From an uncultured Pseudomonadota bacterium (GTDB lineage Bacteria; Pseudomonadota; Alphaproteobacteria; Rs-D84), in assembly GCA_902771095.1 (NCBI GenBank), contig CACXVH010000009.1, positions 1 through 45,203 of the forward strand: a stretch of 45,203 bases of DNA. Direction: 5' to 3'. Position 1 is the first letter of the stretch, and each line of letters opens with the position of its first letter. The notes beneath the pieces were generated by a model. The model searched no databases, had not been told where the DNA came from, and saw nothing but the letters and a program-made list of their open reading frames with translations. A program made the position numbers and the translations under genes. Positions 27,282-35,545 of this stretch are shown here, piece after piece.

Positions 27282-27354
27282 ATGCCTAGGTACAGGGATA
27301 TTGAATCGCTGTGCAACAATATGAAAATAAAGAACTATAAAAAGGGTGGGGGAC

Positions 27355-27585
27355 ATGTTCACAAAAAAAGAAGATCCATTTTACAAAAGATATTATCTGT
27401 TTGGTAAATGTGTTTGGAAAAAACAAAAATCAGCCAAAGAAATGGTTATGTTTATAATGAATGAAATGAACGGGCATTGTGCAGATATGCAGGCAACACT
27501 CAGAAAAAATACTAAAAAAATATTAAAATATGTTGATGAACATTACGAAGCCAAAAAAGTAATCCCAAAGAAACGCAAAAAATAA
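27355..27585 (+). CDS. Hypothetical lysine-rich small protein
   Basis: The 76-residue protein begins MFTKKEDPFYKRYYLFGKCVWKK and ends with a basic tail (KKVIPKKRKK). It is strongly positively charged and has no membrane segment. A very good ribosome binding site (GGGTGGGGG) sits just before the ATG at 27355, and it has its own promoter and terminator, so it is probably expressed. A nucleic-acid or membrane-surface contact is possible from charge alone; no family is recognised. Confidence 0.6.
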   Translation: MFTKKEDPFYKRYYLFGKCVWKKQKSAKEMVMFIMNEMNGHCADMQATLRKNTKKILKYVDEHYEAKKVIPKKRKK

Positions 27586-27623
27586 TTTGTTATTTATATT
27601 CGTTTCTTAATACAAAAGATATA

Positions 27624-27647
27624 AAAGCCGCCCATTTGGGCGGCTTT
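27624..27647. terminator. Bidirectional terminator between small gene and metK
   Basis: AAAGCCGCCC pairs with GGGCGGCTTT (core 27627-27633 with 27638-27644, loop ATTT). It serves the plus-strand small gene and probably the minus-strand metK, whose stop is at 27649. Confidence 0.75.
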
Positions 27648-27648
27648 C

Positions 27649-28659
27649 TTAATTCTGTATACCAGATATACCTTTTTTGCATAATTCGGCATAGATAGGT
27701 TTGTCTAACCCATATGCTTTGATCAGTGCACTGGGCTTTTGGTTGCACCAGAGATCCCGATAGGAAACAATGCTGTTTTTAACCGTTTTAATCAGCCCAC
27801 TGGGTAGTTCGGCACGTCCTATGCACGAAGACAGATAAACGAAACATTCGTCGTTGTCAGCCAGATTTTCACAGGCTAAAATACGGGCATAGACATTAAG
27901 GGTCAAATCTGCCTTACTGGCATCTTTGGTCCAAGGGCTGCCACCTCCAATCGGACAAGCGGTAGAATAAAAGTCACAGGCCAATTTTCGCCCTGTAATG
28001 CCGCAGTCTGCGATGGAACTGTGGTATGTATATCGTCCGGTGCCGTTTACTATTATGCGTTCCGGTCTTTCACCCAATACTGATACAATCAAATCCGTCA
28101 GGTCTTCATCCTGTAACATAGGGATTGCTACAATAGCGGTTTCTATCCGGTCATCATTAAGGGTAATTTGTGTCTTGATGTCCAGCCCCAGATTCTCAGA
28201 TCTGCGTGCCGCTGTGTACAGGGCATCGTTTAGCTTTCGTGCAAGGAATAATTCCCTGTTTATCTTACCTTCGCCTTTGCAGGCATATCCAACAAACACG
28301 CCTTGATCGCCCCAGCCATCTTGATCAACACCTTGGGCAATATCGGACGATTGTACACCGATCATATTGATAACTTTGATTTGCGCTGGGTCAATTGCAT
28401 ACTTGCCCCATATAGTCGCATACCGTTCATCGTATCCTATTTCGGATAGGGCATTCTTAACATGGGTAATCAAATCGCCTAGTAGGGCAGAGGTAGTAAC
28501 TTCGCCACCAAGGACAACGGTGTTATCTTTGATCATAACTTCAACGGCATATCTGGTATGTGGATCTTGTTCGATTAACCTATCAAGTATGAAACTTGAA
28601 ATGTAATCAGCAATTTTATCTGGGTGTCCCAATGACACTGCTTCAGCTGTTCTTTGCAT
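27649..28659 (-). CDS. metK: S-adenosylmethionine synthetase, short divergent form
   Basis: The 336-residue enzyme makes S-adenosylmethionine from methionine and ATP. It keeps AVSLGHPDKIADYIS (His12, Asp14), GGEVTTSA, GDQGVFVGYA, NGTGRYTYHSSIADCGITGRK and a glycine/lysine loop GGGSPWTKDASKADL, where the usual form is GGGAFSGKDPSKVDRS. It is about 48 residues shorter than the E. coli enzyme (384) and starts directly at the substrate-binding block. Its base composition looks less AT-rich than its neighbours, which may point to transfer. The ATG is preceded by AAAGGAG, which can be hidden in a hairpin (see the leader entry). Whether another metK exists in the genome cannot be seen. Confidence 0.85.
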   Translation of the reverse strand: MQRTAEAVSLGHPDKIADYISSFILDRLIEQDPHTRYAVEVMIKDNTVVLGGEVTTSALLGDLITHVKNALSEIGYDERYATIWGKYAIDPAQIKVINMIGVQSSDIAQGVDQDGWGDQGVFVGYACKGEGKINRELFLARKLNDALYTAARRSENLGLDIKTQITLNDDRIETAIVAIPMLQDEDLTDLIVSVLGERPERIIVNGTGRYTYHSSIADCGITGRKLACDFYSTACPIGGGSPWTKDASKADLTLNVYARILACENLADNDECFVYLSSCIGRAELPSGLIKTVKNSIVSYRDLWCNQKPSALIKAYGLDKPIYAELCKKGISGIQN

Positions 28660-28815
28660 GTTTTACTCCTTTGGTTTTTTTGCATTAGAACCAAAGGTGG
28701 ATTGCGACGTTGTACCACGCATAATGCACGTTGAAAAACGGGAAATAAGCATATAACAACTCCTTGTTTAGTCCATTTATAAGGCAGGACAAGTCAGGTT
28801 AAATCCACCTTTATT
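28660..28815 (-). promoter_or_regulatory. metK 5' leader with competing RNA helices
   Basis: Read on the minus strand, AAAGGTGGATT (28802-28812) is perfectly complementary to AATCCACCTTT (28693-28703), an 11-bp long-range helix. The 3' arm overlaps CCTTTGGTT (28689-28697), which is perfectly complementary to AACCAAAGG (28668-28676); the latter contains most of the metK Shine-Dalgarno AAAGGAG. The two helices cannot form together, so the leader can switch between an open and a sequestered ribosome binding site. A third small structure (CTTGT...ACAAG, GTCC...GGAC) lies between. I see no match to SAM-I, SAM-II or SAM/SAH aptamers from memory. Confidence 0.6.
28663..28752 (-). CDS. 29-residue leader peptide upstream of metK
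   Basis: An ATG at 28752 with a perfect AAGGAG site seven bases upstream opens a 29-codon frame (MLISRFSTCIMRGTTSQSTF, then a GSNAKKPKE end). Its TAA stop lies three bases before the metK ATG and is embedded in the metK ribosome binding site region. Translation through it would pass over both arms that form the sequestering hairpin. This is the layout of a regulatory leader peptide or a translationally coupled small protein. There is no run of methionine codons. Confidence 0.55.
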   Translation of the reverse strand: MLISRFSTCIMRGTTSQSTFGSNAKKPKE

Positions 28816-28821
28816 GAATGT

Positions 28822-28850
28822 AGTATAACAAACTTAAATGATAAAATCAA
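28822..28850 (-). promoter_or_regulatory. Promoter of the metK leader transcript
   Basis: On the minus strand TTGATT (28845-28850) is followed after 17 bases by TATACT (28822-28827). The expected start near 28815 gives a leader of about 155 bases. Confidence 0.6.
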
Positions 28851-28971
28851 TAAGTAACTAGGGTCATAATTGGCCGTTTGAGGCAAAAGTGGTATGCAAA
28901 TATGTACAAATTTGGTTGGTTCTGGTTGTATGTAATGTAGTTTGGGGCAATTTTGTAATAAAAACAAACAT

Positions 28972-28995
28972 AAAAAAATCCGCAGAAATCTGCGG
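28972..28995 (-). terminator. Terminator of the 29113-29961 gene
   Basis: CCGCAG (28980-28985) pairs with CTGCGG (28990-28995); on the minus strand the hairpin is followed by a run of seven T (after one A). Two more hairpins precede it in the 3' untranslated stretch: CTCGA/TCGAG (29005-29029) and AAAATC/GATTTT (29033-29049). The rest of 28851-29112 shows nothing else. Confidence 0.6.
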
Positions 28996-29112
28996 AAATC
29001 TTGGCTCGACATAACTCACGCATATCGAGTTGAAAATCCTGACGATTTTATTAGTTTAGGTAGAGTATGTGAGATCTTTTTGAATAATTGGATGAATACA
29101 CTATAGGGCGCT

Positions 29113-29961
29113 TTATTCTTTTATTCGTTTTAAAAGTTCATCTGCTACTTTTTTGCGTTCCGCGTTTTCTTTTGTTAAAACACAGAACAGAAGCAATTGA
29201 TATAATTCATCATATTGTTTTTCCAATTCTTCTTTGGACATGTTTTGTACCAAATCATTTTTATTTTTACCGCTTTTATTATTATGACGAATATTCAAAT
29301 TATTTAATAAGCCACGAGTTGTTTTAAAATAGTCGCCAAATCCAGTTATTGGATGATCCAATAAATCTTCATATTCATTAGCAATAGAATGTAATAACTT
29401 ACGTTTTTCTTCTATTTGACCTTTTAATGATGCATGATTGTATTTTAATATTGCAAAAGCGATTTCTTTGGGTGCAATTTCTGCGACAGCAGTTGTTGCT
29501 GGATTGTTTGGAATCAGTATAACTTTTTCTTCTTCTGCTACAATGTGTTTAGTAAAATTCATATGATCAATTAATATATTGATATTTCTTTGTAAAATCA
29601 ATAAATCATTACTGGTTTTAAATTCTTCTGATAAGGGAAAGCATTTTTTTACAAAAACGAACAAAATATTTATATAATATTCTAAACACAAAACAATTTG
29701 ATTAAATGATGGTTTTTCAAGTTTAGTAATTGTGTCTATTTCAAGTTCCCTGCGCATATCTGCACAATTTATACAACTACCTCGAGCTTTCCAATCATGA
29801 AAAGATTTGTTCACAAACCATTCAATTGGGTATCCATAACCAATACGATTTACCATATTGCAATTAAATAAATAATTAATTTTTTGAAACTCTTTATTAA
29901 AATCGTATTGATCTTCAAGAATTTCAAAAATTGATTTCTGGCCAATATTTTTCTTTTTCAT
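29113..29961 (-). CDS. Unknown 282-residue protein at the start of the accessory region
   Basis: I do not recognise this protein. It is soluble in appearance and mainly helical. Near residues 60-70 it has a short Cys pair (GSCINCADMRREL) that could bind metal. A hydrophobic helical middle follows (ECYINILFVFVKK-like segment; the real string is LEYYINILFVFVKKCF). The C-terminal half is charged, with a TTRGLLNNLNIRHNNKSGK segment and a long final helix. It has its own promoter and terminator. It lies beside an HNH endonuclease and a WYL-regulated module, so a role in genome conflict is possible but only by position. Confidence 0.6.
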   Translation of the reverse strand: MKKKNIGQKSIFEILEDQYDFNKEFQKINYLFNCNMVNRIGYGYPIEWFVNKSFHDWKARGSCINCADMRRELEIDTITKLEKPSFNQIVLCLEYYINILFVFVKKCFPLSEEFKTSNDLLILQRNINILIDHMNFTKHIVAEEEKVILIPNNPATTAVAEIAPKEIAFAILKYNHASLKGQIEEKRKLLHSIANEYEDLLDHPITGFGDYFKTTRGLLNNLNIRHNNKSGKNKNDLVQNMSKEELEKQYDELYQLLLFCVLTKENAERKKVADELLKRIKE

Positions 29962-29985
29962 ATTTATACCTTTTTTATCAATTTT

Positions 29986-30013
29986 ATTATAGGTATAAAA
30001 GCAGTTTTTTCAA
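29986..30013 (-). promoter_or_regulatory. Promoter with flanking inverted repeat for the 29961 gene
   Basis: On the minus strand TTGAAA (30008-30013), a 16-base spacer and TATAAT (29986-29991) precede the ATG at 29961. TTTATACC (29963-29970) and GGTATAAA (29992-29999) form an 8-bp inverted repeat around the -10 box, which could be an operator. Confidence 0.5.
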
Positions 30014-30121
30014 GGTTTGTATGGTGTTTTTGAATGCACCTTAGGGGGCTTTTGATGTCGGTATTGAATTTTGTCTTCACTGTGGTACAATATGTTTAAT
30101 AAAAAAACAAAGGGCAAAAAT

Positions 30122-30748
30122 ATGACCAAAATATATCAAAAAATTTACACAGATGAATCTGGGACAAAGCCTAAAGAAATCGAATGGACTATTGAAGAAT
30201 TGCAAAATAGTGTTGTAAATAGTGAATCTATAAATAATTACTATTGTGCCGACAGAAACAAAGGAGCTTGGTTGTTTACAGATAAGATCAATTTTAAATT
30301 AGAGAATGAACAGTGGAGAAAATGCGATAAGATACAGTATTATGGTTATGAGATATATGCCAGCAATCGTGGTCGTATAAAAGTTAGAAAAGATGGCTGT
30401 GAGTGTATTTGTGCACTTTGTGAAGAGATAACCCCAGGGAAAGATATAAATTCTGCCTTGTTCAAATTTTTAATAGACAATAACGAGAAACATATAGGAT
30501 GGTTGAAAGCTAAAATTTCGGGGAATAAACGTTGTCTGGGACCATACGTTTATCAAATGGTCGCGGATGCTTGGTTCCCAGATTATGCCTACGGAGAAAC
30601 AGATGGTCAAATACATCATATAACAAACGATGGATATGATAATCGCCCTGAAAATTTAATTATATTGAAAGAGAACGAGCATAAGAAGATCCAGCATTAT
30701 GGACTGTCAGATCCTAGATATTATCCTGGCAAATATGATAAAAAATAA
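30122..30748 (+). CDS. NUMOD4-HNH endonuclease
   Basis: The 208-residue protein has a NUMOD4-like motif in the middle (CDKIQYYGYEIYASNRGRIKVRK) and a C-terminal HNH nuclease motif starting at about residue 161 (DGQIHHITNDGYDN, then RPENLIILKENEHKKIQH). This resembles phage and intron-type homing endonucleases that cut double-stranded DNA. The start at 30122 is chosen because the longer frame from 30071 would begin inside a promoter-like TACAAT region. It is convergent with the WYL regulator gene. It could be a free-standing homing endonuclease or part of a defence locus. Confidence 0.75.
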   Translation: MTKIYQKIYTDESGTKPKEIEWTIEELQNSVVNSESINNYYCADRNKGAWLFTDKINFKLENEQWRKCDKIQYYGYEIYASNRGRIKVRKDGCECICALCEEITPGKDINSALFKFLIDNNEKHIGWLKAKISGNKRCLGPYVYQMVADAWFPDYAYGETDGQIHHITNDGYDNRPENLIILKENEHKKIQHYGLSDPRYYPGKYDKK

Positions 30749-30771
30749 AACATCCAAAGTTTGTGCACGTT

Positions 30772-31827
30772 TTAGTTTTTCATAGAATCCAGACATTTGT
30801 TCAACAATTTCTTGTATTCAATCAGTAATTCTTTTGGTTTAACAGGGATTATATCACCACCCCATTGCGTTAAATATATACATATAGCACGCAAACCACC
30901 AGTACGCATTTTTACTGTCATTGTGCCATCTGGGTTATTTATGAATTTTTGGGTTGGATGAAATTGATATTTTTTGACTATTTTGATTACTTCTGGATCT
31001 TTAATTAACCATTCTATATCATACATTGTGCCATCGTTATAGATGCCAAACATATCTTTTGCATATGATTTAAGTGAAAAACTGTTGTCTTTATTAAATC
31101 TATTACCTGTATCAACCACATTGGTAATATTTGCCATGATATAATGTCTAGGATCGGTGCAGACTTTGCCGTTTTTACAAATATAAGCAACAAGATAAAC
31201 ATTATTAGGGCCATACATAATTCCCAAAGGACAGACAGTATGTTCACGATTGTTATACATAAAGCGTATTTCATGCTGTTTACTTATTGCAGAATCTAGC
31301 AATGATTTAATATTTGGATCAAATCTTATGTCTGGGCGCGGACCAACAAAAGCAAAATCAGCATTTATCATTTGATCAATATCGTTTATCTTGCTCGCTG
31401 CTCGTTTCGGTTCTGTATGTTCGATTTTACGGTATAATCTGGTGGTAAGTTTTGCTTTCAAATTTTCCAATAATTTGTGTTCATTTAGATTATTTGCTGT
31501 TTTTTGAATGGCAAATTCCAAAGCCCGAATTTCAGTATCATCAATTGTGTCTGGAAAATCATGTAAATCTAATTTATAAGCACCAGCTTCTTCTTCCAGT
31601 TGGTCACCATATGAATCTTTGATAGAATCTAGTGTGCGTTTAACCGTTCTCTCACTTACCTTGTATTCCGCAATGTTTTTACAATCTGCAGGGGTTTTAC
31701 CCAAACGTTTATATTCAGAAGATAAAAAATTCCGAATATCTTCACGTGTCATATAATTGGCACGTAATGCGTTAATAAGGTTTAATTTTATATCGGTTTT
31801 CTTGTAATTGTTGCGCGATTCAGACAT
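30772..31827 (-). CDS. WYL-domain transcriptional regulator
   Basis: The 351-residue protein has an N-terminal winged-helix region (about 1-90: TDIKLNLINALRANYMTREDIRNFL...VSERTVKRTLDSIKD), a WYL domain in the middle (about 185-250: KQHEIRFMYNNREHTVCPLGIMYGPNNVYLVAYI) and a C-terminal WCX-like part (about 285-345). WYL proteins sense nucleic acid or nucleotide ligands and often repress defence genes. It is divergent from the AAA+ ATPase operon with a 123-base gap that holds a palindromic motif, so it probably controls that operon and itself. Confidence 0.85.
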   Translation of the reverse strand: MSESRNNYKKTDIKLNLINALRANYMTREDIRNFLSSEYKRLGKTPADCKNIAEYKVSERTVKRTLDSIKDSYGDQLEEEAGAYKLDLHDFPDTIDDTEIRALEFAIQKTANNLNEHKLLENLKAKLTTRLYRKIEHTEPKRAASKINDIDQMINADFAFVGPRPDIRFDPNIKSLLDSAISKQHEIRFMYNNREHTVCPLGIMYGPNNVYLVAYICKNGKVCTDPRHYIMANITNVVDTGNRFNKDNSFSLKSYAKDMFGIYNDGTMYDIEWLIKDPEVIKIVKKYQFHPTQKFINNPDGTMTVKMRTGGLRAICIYLTQWGGDIIPVKPKELLIEYKKLLNKCLDSMKN

Positions 31828-31890
31828 TTTTGCTTCTCCGGTTTATATACCGATATGATATCAAATATTTGTTTATAAGTAAAGAACAAT

Positions 31891-31905
31891 GGACCAATTC
31901 TGTCC
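31891..31905. promoter_or_regulatory. Candidate operator, copy 1
   Basis: GGACCAATTCTGTCC is a near-palindrome (GGAC...GTCC) between the divergent WYL regulator and AAA+ ATPase genes. A 13/15 match occurs upstream of the FtsK-like gene (36863-36877, reverse strand). It is a candidate binding site for the WYL protein. Confidence 0.45.
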
Positions 31906-31950
31906 AAAAGATTAATTATATTAAATGTAAACCAGGCAAAAGAGGCTATT

Positions 31951-34029
31951 ATGAACATAAAAGATAGACAAATTATTTTGCGTTATTTAAGAAATATGGT
32001 GAACAGCGAATATGAACCAGAAGATATGGATTTTTTTATCCGTAAAATTTCGCAATATTCTTCTGATTTATTCGGGTTTTGCTTGAGAGATGTATTAAAT
32101 GGTAACGATAAATTGACTTCTGATGATGACAAGGCTGTTTTTGTCACGAATTTATTAGACGGCAAATTATGGCGTAATGTTTTGTCATCAGAAGACGGTT
32201 TGCACCAACATGTATCAAAAATATTTGATGCTAGAAAGGATGATTATAAAGTCGATATAACTAAACCAGATTTTGATAAAAATTTTACAATGATATGTGA
32301 TACTTTTGATTTGCCAGATAATTGCAGACGTTTATTACAGTTTTTGGTTTGTATGAAAAATAACATGATGCTACGCAGATTGCTGGGGTGTTATAACGAT
32401 GATATAGATCGTGATTATTTTTTGAATGAAAATAATTCGGATTTTATAGCAACTGTATGCAAAATGCCTGCCCAAGAAATCAGGGAAGCATTTGCTCAAA
32501 ATGGACCATTGTTTGAGTCAGGTATATTAAAAAATCGTTATGGTGATAATGAATTTAATAAAACATTTTTGGGGTTATTAACTATGAACTTTAAAAGTTG
32601 TAAAGAAGTGCGTGATGTTTTGGTTGGTAGTCCTTTATCAACAATGCTAAAACGTGAAAATTTTGATTATATGTTGGATGATTTTGATAAAGTATCCGAA
32701 ATTTTAACCAACGGAATTAATACAAACAGCAAGGGTATAAATATCCTTTTGTATGGTTTGCCAGGAACAGGAAAAACAGAAATAGCAAAAACAATTTGTA
32801 ATCGTGCAGGGTTAAATTTATATACCACATCTGAAAAACAAGAAGAAAAAGATGGTAGATTATCAAATCTGGCGCAGATGCAAACCGTATTGAAAAATGA
32901 AGAAAAATCGGTCATTTTGTTTGACGAAGCAGAAGATGTGTTTTCTCTCTATCCGTTTAGTAGGCATAGCCCCAGTAAATTATATATAAATCGTATATTA
33001 GAAAACAATAAACGCCCGGTGATATGGATAACAAATAATTTGGAAGACATGGATAAAGCATATGTTCGTAGATTTTCGGTTGCGCTGGAAGTATCTAACC
33101 CAGATGAACGTGCAAAAATTAATGCCTGGAAACGTATATTTGAAAAGTACGAACTTGAAATTTCTGATGAAGATATCAAAGGATTAATAAATAAATATCA
33201 GGTTCCAATATCTATGATAGAAACGGCTGTGAAAAACGCAAAAATTGTGAACAATATTAATTTCGTCGATTATACTTTGGAACATTTAACAATGGCTATG
33301 ACTGGCAAAGTAAAGAGAAAGAAAAAATCAAACGGTGTAAAATTCAATACAAAACTGTTGAATACGGATATTGATTTAGAAAAATTAGCAAATCAAATCA
33401 ATAACAAGAAATTGAATAATTTTTCGTTATGTCTTTATGGTGCGCCCGGAACCGGAAAAACAGCTTTTTGTGAACATTTGGCGGACTTGTTAGGATTAAA
33501 TATAATAAAAAAACGCGCAAGTGATATAAATAGTAAATGGGTTGGCGAAACTGAACAAAATATTGCAAAAGCATTTCAAGAAGCCCATGCTCAAAAAGCT
33601 ATGTTAGTTTTTGATGAAGCAGACAGTTTCCTTATGGATCGAACACGTGCCGGCCATTCATGGGAAATTAGTGGTGTTAATGAAATGTTAACCCAAATGG
33701 AAGCGGCAGAATATCCGTTTGTTTGTACAACCAATTTGATGGATAATATAGATAAAGCAGCACTGCGTAGATTTTCTTTTAAGGTTAAATATGATTTCTT
33801 GAAACCAGATCAAGTGATAACCGCCTTCAAAGATTTTTTCAAACAAGATGTAACACGCGATGAAATTGTTGATTTGGTAAATCTTGCACCTGGGGATTTT
33901 GTGGTGGTAAAAAATCAAGCCGATTTACTGGATATTACTGATAAATCTGAATTATTATTCAGATTGCGCCAGGAACAACAAGTTAAAAATTGTCGTGAAC
34001 ACAAAGTAAAAATAGGATTTCATTTTTAA
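31951..34029 (+). CDS. Double AAA+ ATPase (SpoVK/Cdc48-like)
   Basis: The 692-residue protein has a helical N-terminal domain (about 1-240) and two AAA+ modules. Module 1 has Walker A GLPGTGKT (269-276) and Walker B ILFDEAED (Asp325, Glu326). Module 2 has Walker A GAPGTGKT (497-504), VGETEQNI and Walker B LVFDEAD (Asp555, Glu556). Both contain RRFS arginine-finger-like segments (YVRRFS, ALRRFSF). Such proteins form rings that remodel or unfold partners. It is the first gene of a three-gene operon with a nuclease and a DNA glycosylase; the next gene follows after 46 bases. A remodelling role on DNA or protein is inferred; the substrate is unknown. Confidence 0.82.
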   Translation: MNIKDRQIILRYLRNMVNSEYEPEDMDFFIRKISQYSSDLFGFCLRDVLNGNDKLTSDDDKAVFVTNLLDGKLWRNVLSSEDGLHQHVSKIFDARKDDYKVDITKPDFDKNFTMICDTFDLPDNCRRLLQFLVCMKNNMMLRRLLGCYNDDIDRDYFLNENNSDFIATVCKMPAQEIREAFAQNGPLFESGILKNRYGDNEFNKTFLGLLTMNFKSCKEVRDVLVGSPLSTMLKRENFDYMLDDFDKVSEILTNGINTNSKGINILLYGLPGTGKTEIAKTICNRAGLNLYTTSEKQEEKDGRLSNLAQMQTVLKNEEKSVILFDEAEDVFSLYPFSRHSPSKLYINRILENNKRPVIWITNNLEDMDKAYVRRFSVALEVSNPDERAKINAWKRIFEKYELEISDEDIKGLINKYQVPISMIETAVKNAKIVNNINFVDYTLEHLTMAMTGKVKRKKKSNGVKFNTKLLNTDIDLEKLANQINNKKLNNFSLCLYGAPGTGKTAFCEHLADLLGLNIIKKRASDINSKWVGETEQNIAKAFQEAHAQKAMLVFDEADSFLMDRTRAGHSWEISGVNEMLTQMEAAEYPFVCTTNLMDNIDKAALRRFSFKVKYDFLKPDQVITAFKDFFKQDVTRDEIVDLVNLAPGDFVVVKNQADLLDITDKSELLFRLRQEQQVKNCREHKVKIGFHF

Positions 34030-34075
34030 TCGTATTTAGGATATCATAACAATAGATTAAACAAATGGATTATAT

Positions 34076-35542
34076 ATGATAAAAATATCAAAATCAGATT
34101 ATGTACTTGGTATAAAATGTCCAAATGCAATATGGTTCAAGAAATACCGCAAAGATTTACAGCCAGAAATGAATCAGGCAGTATTAGATAATGGAACCGC
34201 GGTTGGTGAATTGGCTTGTGATAGATTCCCAGGTGGTGTTCGTATTGTCGCTAAACCATGGGAAGATACTGCAATTACACAAACTAAATCAGCAATATCA
34301 GGAAACGTGCCATTTATTTATGAAGCAACATTAAGTACTGATACAGGTGAATATTGTGCTGTGGATATTTTGCGTAACAACAATGACGGAACATGGGATA
34401 TACTAGAAGTCAAATCAACCACAGAACCCCACGATTATCATTACATAGATGCATCTTTTCAACGTTATGTATTTACCAAATGCGGAATTAATGTTCGTAA
34501 TTGTTTTATCATGACGTTAAATAAAGAATATGTTCGTCATGGGAATTTAGATTTGGAACAATTATTCGCCTTGCATGATGTAACAGAAGATTTACAAGAT
34601 ATTGAAACCGTACAGCATGAAATCGAAAGAATAAGAGCTGTTTTGGGCGGCACAGAGCTTGGTATCGCGATATCCAAAGTAAAATGTAACAAATTCTATG
34701 AATGTCCGTATAAACATCATTGTTGGAAAGATGTACCACAATATTCTGTGTTTGATGCTTTTAAAGGCGCAATGGCAGATAAAGTATATTCTGAATATGG
34801 TGCAGATTTAAGCAATGTTCCTGCTGGTGTTCGCGCTAATCAATCACATCCTGGTGATATAGAAGCATTTTTGAAAAATACAGATGTGATAAATAAAGAT
34901 ATTTTACGTGATTTTACCAATGGGTTGCGCTGGCCACTATATTTTTTGGATTATGAATCAATAATGTCTGTTGTCCCAATGTTTGATAATTCCAGACCGT
35001 ATCAACAGATTTGTTTCCAGTTTTCATTGCATGTGCAGCGTGAACCAGGTGCAGAATTGGAACACTATGAGTATCTTCATAATGAGTCTGGTATAGACCC
35101 CAGACCTGGATTGATAAAAAAGTTAATTGAAATCATAGGCAATGCTGGATCTGTAATTGTTTATAACCAAATATTTGAACAAGGTCGTAATACAGAAATG
35201 GCGCGTGATTTTCCAGAATACGCAGAACAATTAAATGCGATAAATGCCCGTATGGTTGATTTGTTGATACCTTTTCGTGCACGTGGATTGTATCGTCCGT
35301 GTCAGAATGGGAGTGCCTCGATCAAACAAACATTACCAGCATTTGTGCCAGAAATGTCTTATGAAAATCTTGGAATACATAATGGAACCGAGGCTAGCGA
35401 TCAGTTTATGGCATTCATGACAGGAAAACAAACGGCAGAGCAGACCAAAGAAATGATGGCCAATCTGCACGAATACTGTGGACAAGACACAATGGCAATG
35501 GTAAGATTGTTAGAAGTGATACAGAAAGTTATAAAGGAATAA
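34076..35542 (+). CDS. DUF2779 protein: Fe-S PD-(D/E)XK nuclease plus DEDD-type exonuclease-like domain
   Basis: The 488-residue protein has two nuclease-like halves. The first (about 1-225) has a PD-(D/E)XK core (Asp97, then Glu111-Val-Lys113 in EVKSTT) and four cysteines (Cys15 and Cys204/Cys210/Cys216 in CNKFYECPYKHHC) placed as in Cas4/AddB-type Fe-S nucleases. The second (about 280-488) starts with YFLDYES (Asp292, Glu294), continues with VYNQIFEQGRNTEMA and ends with HEYCGQDTMAMVRLL, as expected for the RNase H-like domain of DUF2779. DNA or RNA end processing is inferred. It is the second gene of the AAA+ operon. Confidence 0.8.
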   Translation: MIKISKSDYVLGIKCPNAIWFKKYRKDLQPEMNQAVLDNGTAVGELACDRFPGGVRIVAKPWEDTAITQTKSAISGNVPFIYEATLSTDTGEYCAVDILRNNNDGTWDILEVKSTTEPHDYHYIDASFQRYVFTKCGINVRNCFIMTLNKEYVRHGNLDLEQLFALHDVTEDLQDIETVQHEIERIRAVLGGTELGIAISKVKCNKFYECPYKHHCWKDVPQYSVFDAFKGAMADKVYSEYGADLSNVPAGVRANQSHPGDIEAFLKNTDVINKDILRDFTNGLRWPLYFLDYESIMSVVPMFDNSRPYQQICFQFSLHVQREPGAELEHYEYLHNESGIDPRPGLIKKLIEIIGNAGSVIVYNQIFEQGRNTEMARDFPEYAEQLNAINARMVDLLIPFRARGLYRPCQNGSASIKQTLPAFVPEMSYENLGIHNGTEASDQFMAFMTGKQTAEQTKEMMANLHEYCGQDTMAMVRLLEVIQKVIKE

Positions 35543-35545
35543 AAT

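Noticed and set aside
28660-28815. Known SAM riboswitch class upstream of metK
   Set aside because: I could not match the conserved cores of SAM-I, SAM-II or SAM/SAH by eye; only the competing helices and the leader ORF are supported.
29005-29049. Independent small RNA downstream of the 29113 gene
   Set aside because: No separate promoter was found; the hairpins are better explained as the 3' untranslated region and terminator of that gene.
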